The position numbers and the translations under genes are program-made. From Anaerolineales bacterium UBA5069 (GTDB taxonomy: Bacteria; Chloroflexota; Anaerolineae; Caldilineales; Caldilineaceae): a stretch of DNA of 6,661 nucleotides. The notes below the pieces were generated by a model, which searched no databases, had not been told where the DNA came from, and saw only the letters and a program-made list of their open reading frames with translations. The DNA is taken from NCBI GenBank assembly GCA_002415895.1, contig DIAV01000062.1:1-6661 (forward strand), given 5' to 3'. Numbering within the stretch: position 1 is the first letter of the stretch; each line of letters begins with the position of its first letter. This document shows, one piece after another, positions 5,920-6,661 of the stretch.

Positions 5920-6661
5920 ACGGCCGGGCGGGCGCGCCGTCAAAGATGGTTTGCAGGAGGTCGGCGCGTTCTTCGGGCGTGGCCCAGCGCGGCTGCGCGT
6001 AGTCCTCGAGCACGCCTGTCAGGATCTCCGTGTTGATGAGTTTGCCGTCATAGATGGCGTGGCGGGCGTAAAGCTCGGTGCGCGTCTCCCAGCTCCACAT
6101 TTGGTCGAAGTAGAGATTGCCCAGGCCGTAGGAGATAAAGCCGTCGCCCCCTACGTCAAACGCGCCGTAGGGCTCCTGCGCCTGGGGTACGTGACTTTGT
6201 ACGCCTGTCACAAGATCAGCCCCGGCGGCGCGCAGTTCGCGAAACTCCTCAACCTGCGTGGGCGTGGGCCAGGGGAAATAGGTCTCCTCATATTGCAGCT
6301 CGACGGCCACAATATCCACGGCCTTGCTCAGCGTTTCAATCGTGCTGATGATGCGATCCTTGTGTTCGTAGTAGTAGCAGGAGCCAGGCTCCTCGTCTGT
6401 TACCCAGGCGCTTTCGGGGCCATACGCCAGCGCGGCAATGAAGGCGAAGGTGTTGCCATTACTCGCCCAAAGCAACGGCGCACAGGCGGCATCCACAGTC
6501 AGGCCGCTGCCATAGACGGGAATCTTGTTCTCCTTGTACCAGCCCAGTGACTCGCGTGCGCCGTCGCGGCCAAAGTCGTTGACATGGTTGCCGCTCAACC
6601 CCACAATGTCGGTGCCCATCAACTCGAGTGCGGCCCAGTAGGAGGGGTCGCTGCAAAGCTG
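5918..6661 (-). CDS. CapA-family (PgsA-like) protein, C-terminal part
   Basis: The final 247 residues of a calcineurin-like metallophosphatase-fold protein of the CapA family. CapA/PgsA acts in poly-gamma-glutamate synthesis and export, but many homologues have unknown roles, so polymer production is not implied. The frame is open to the right edge of the window; the start and first metal-binding motifs lie outside. Visible landmarks, counting from the first residue at the edge, are SGNHVNDFG (23-31, the NHxxDxG motif), IPVYGSG, and GADLVTGVQSHVPQ followed by ISYGLGNLYFDQ. Compared with the canonical family, the usual His-Trp-Gly segment is LQYEETYF and the usual Gly-His-His-Pro-His segment is GVQSH, leaving one His; this may mark a subfamily with altered metal binding. 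Convergent with htpG; the 116-base gap is filled by the long hairpin. Confidence 0.88.
   Translation of the reverse strand, partial: QLCSDPSYWAALELMGTDIVGLSGNHVNDFGRDGARESLGWYKENKIPVYGSGLTVDAACAPLLWASNGNTFAFIAALAYGPESAWVTDEEPGSCYYYEHKDRIISTIETLSKAVDIVAVELQYEETYFPWPTPTQVEEFRELRAAGADLVTGVQSHVPQAQEPYGAFDVGGDGFISYGLGNLYFDQMWSWETRTELYARHAIYDGKLINTEILTGVLEDYAQPRWATPEERADLLQTIFDGAPARP

Overview
The window reads as chromosomal DNA of a fairly GC-rich bacterium with compact gene packing. The lipoprotein style (a Cys-Gln-Pro start to the mature protein followed by a Pro/Ala-rich stretch), the HtpG with an Ala/Glu-rich linker, the CapA variant and the inverted-repeat-filled gaps suggest a Chloroflexota member, perhaps Anaerolineae or Caldilineae. 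That placement is inference from sequence style only.

Layout, left to right. Bases 1-171 hold no gene, but bases 1-24 exactly duplicate a piece of the P450 3' end found again at 1571-1594. A lipoprotein esterase of the alpha/beta-hydrolase fold (172-1305, minus) follows. The gap 1306-1547 has no gene but holds a 15-base palindrome, three 11-base tandem repeats and a 66-base hairpin. A full-length cytochrome P450 (1548-2948, minus) is next. The P450 and a DoxX-like membrane protein (3197-3733, plus) diverge from a 248-base gap that contains a perfect CRP-type palindrome. After a short gap with a TATAAT box comes htpG, the Hsp90 chaperone (3843-5801, plus). It converges on a CapA-like gene (5918-6661, minus, cut by the window edge). 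The whole space between these two stop codons is one long hairpin.

How the genes relate. No single pathway is evident: an exported esterase, an oxygenase, a possible redox-linked membrane protein, a chaperone and a CapA-family metallophosphatase-like protein. The only functional link the sequence supports is shared control of the P450/DoxX pair through the CRP/FNR-type site. No P450 redox partner (ferredoxin or reductase) is present.

I did not find a complete undescribed system. The best leads are the CRP-type site with class II geometry, the stop-to-stop hairpin between htpG and the CapA-like gene, the lower-GC esterase segment bracketed by a 24-base duplication of the P450 end, and the small-scale repeats between the esterase and the P450.
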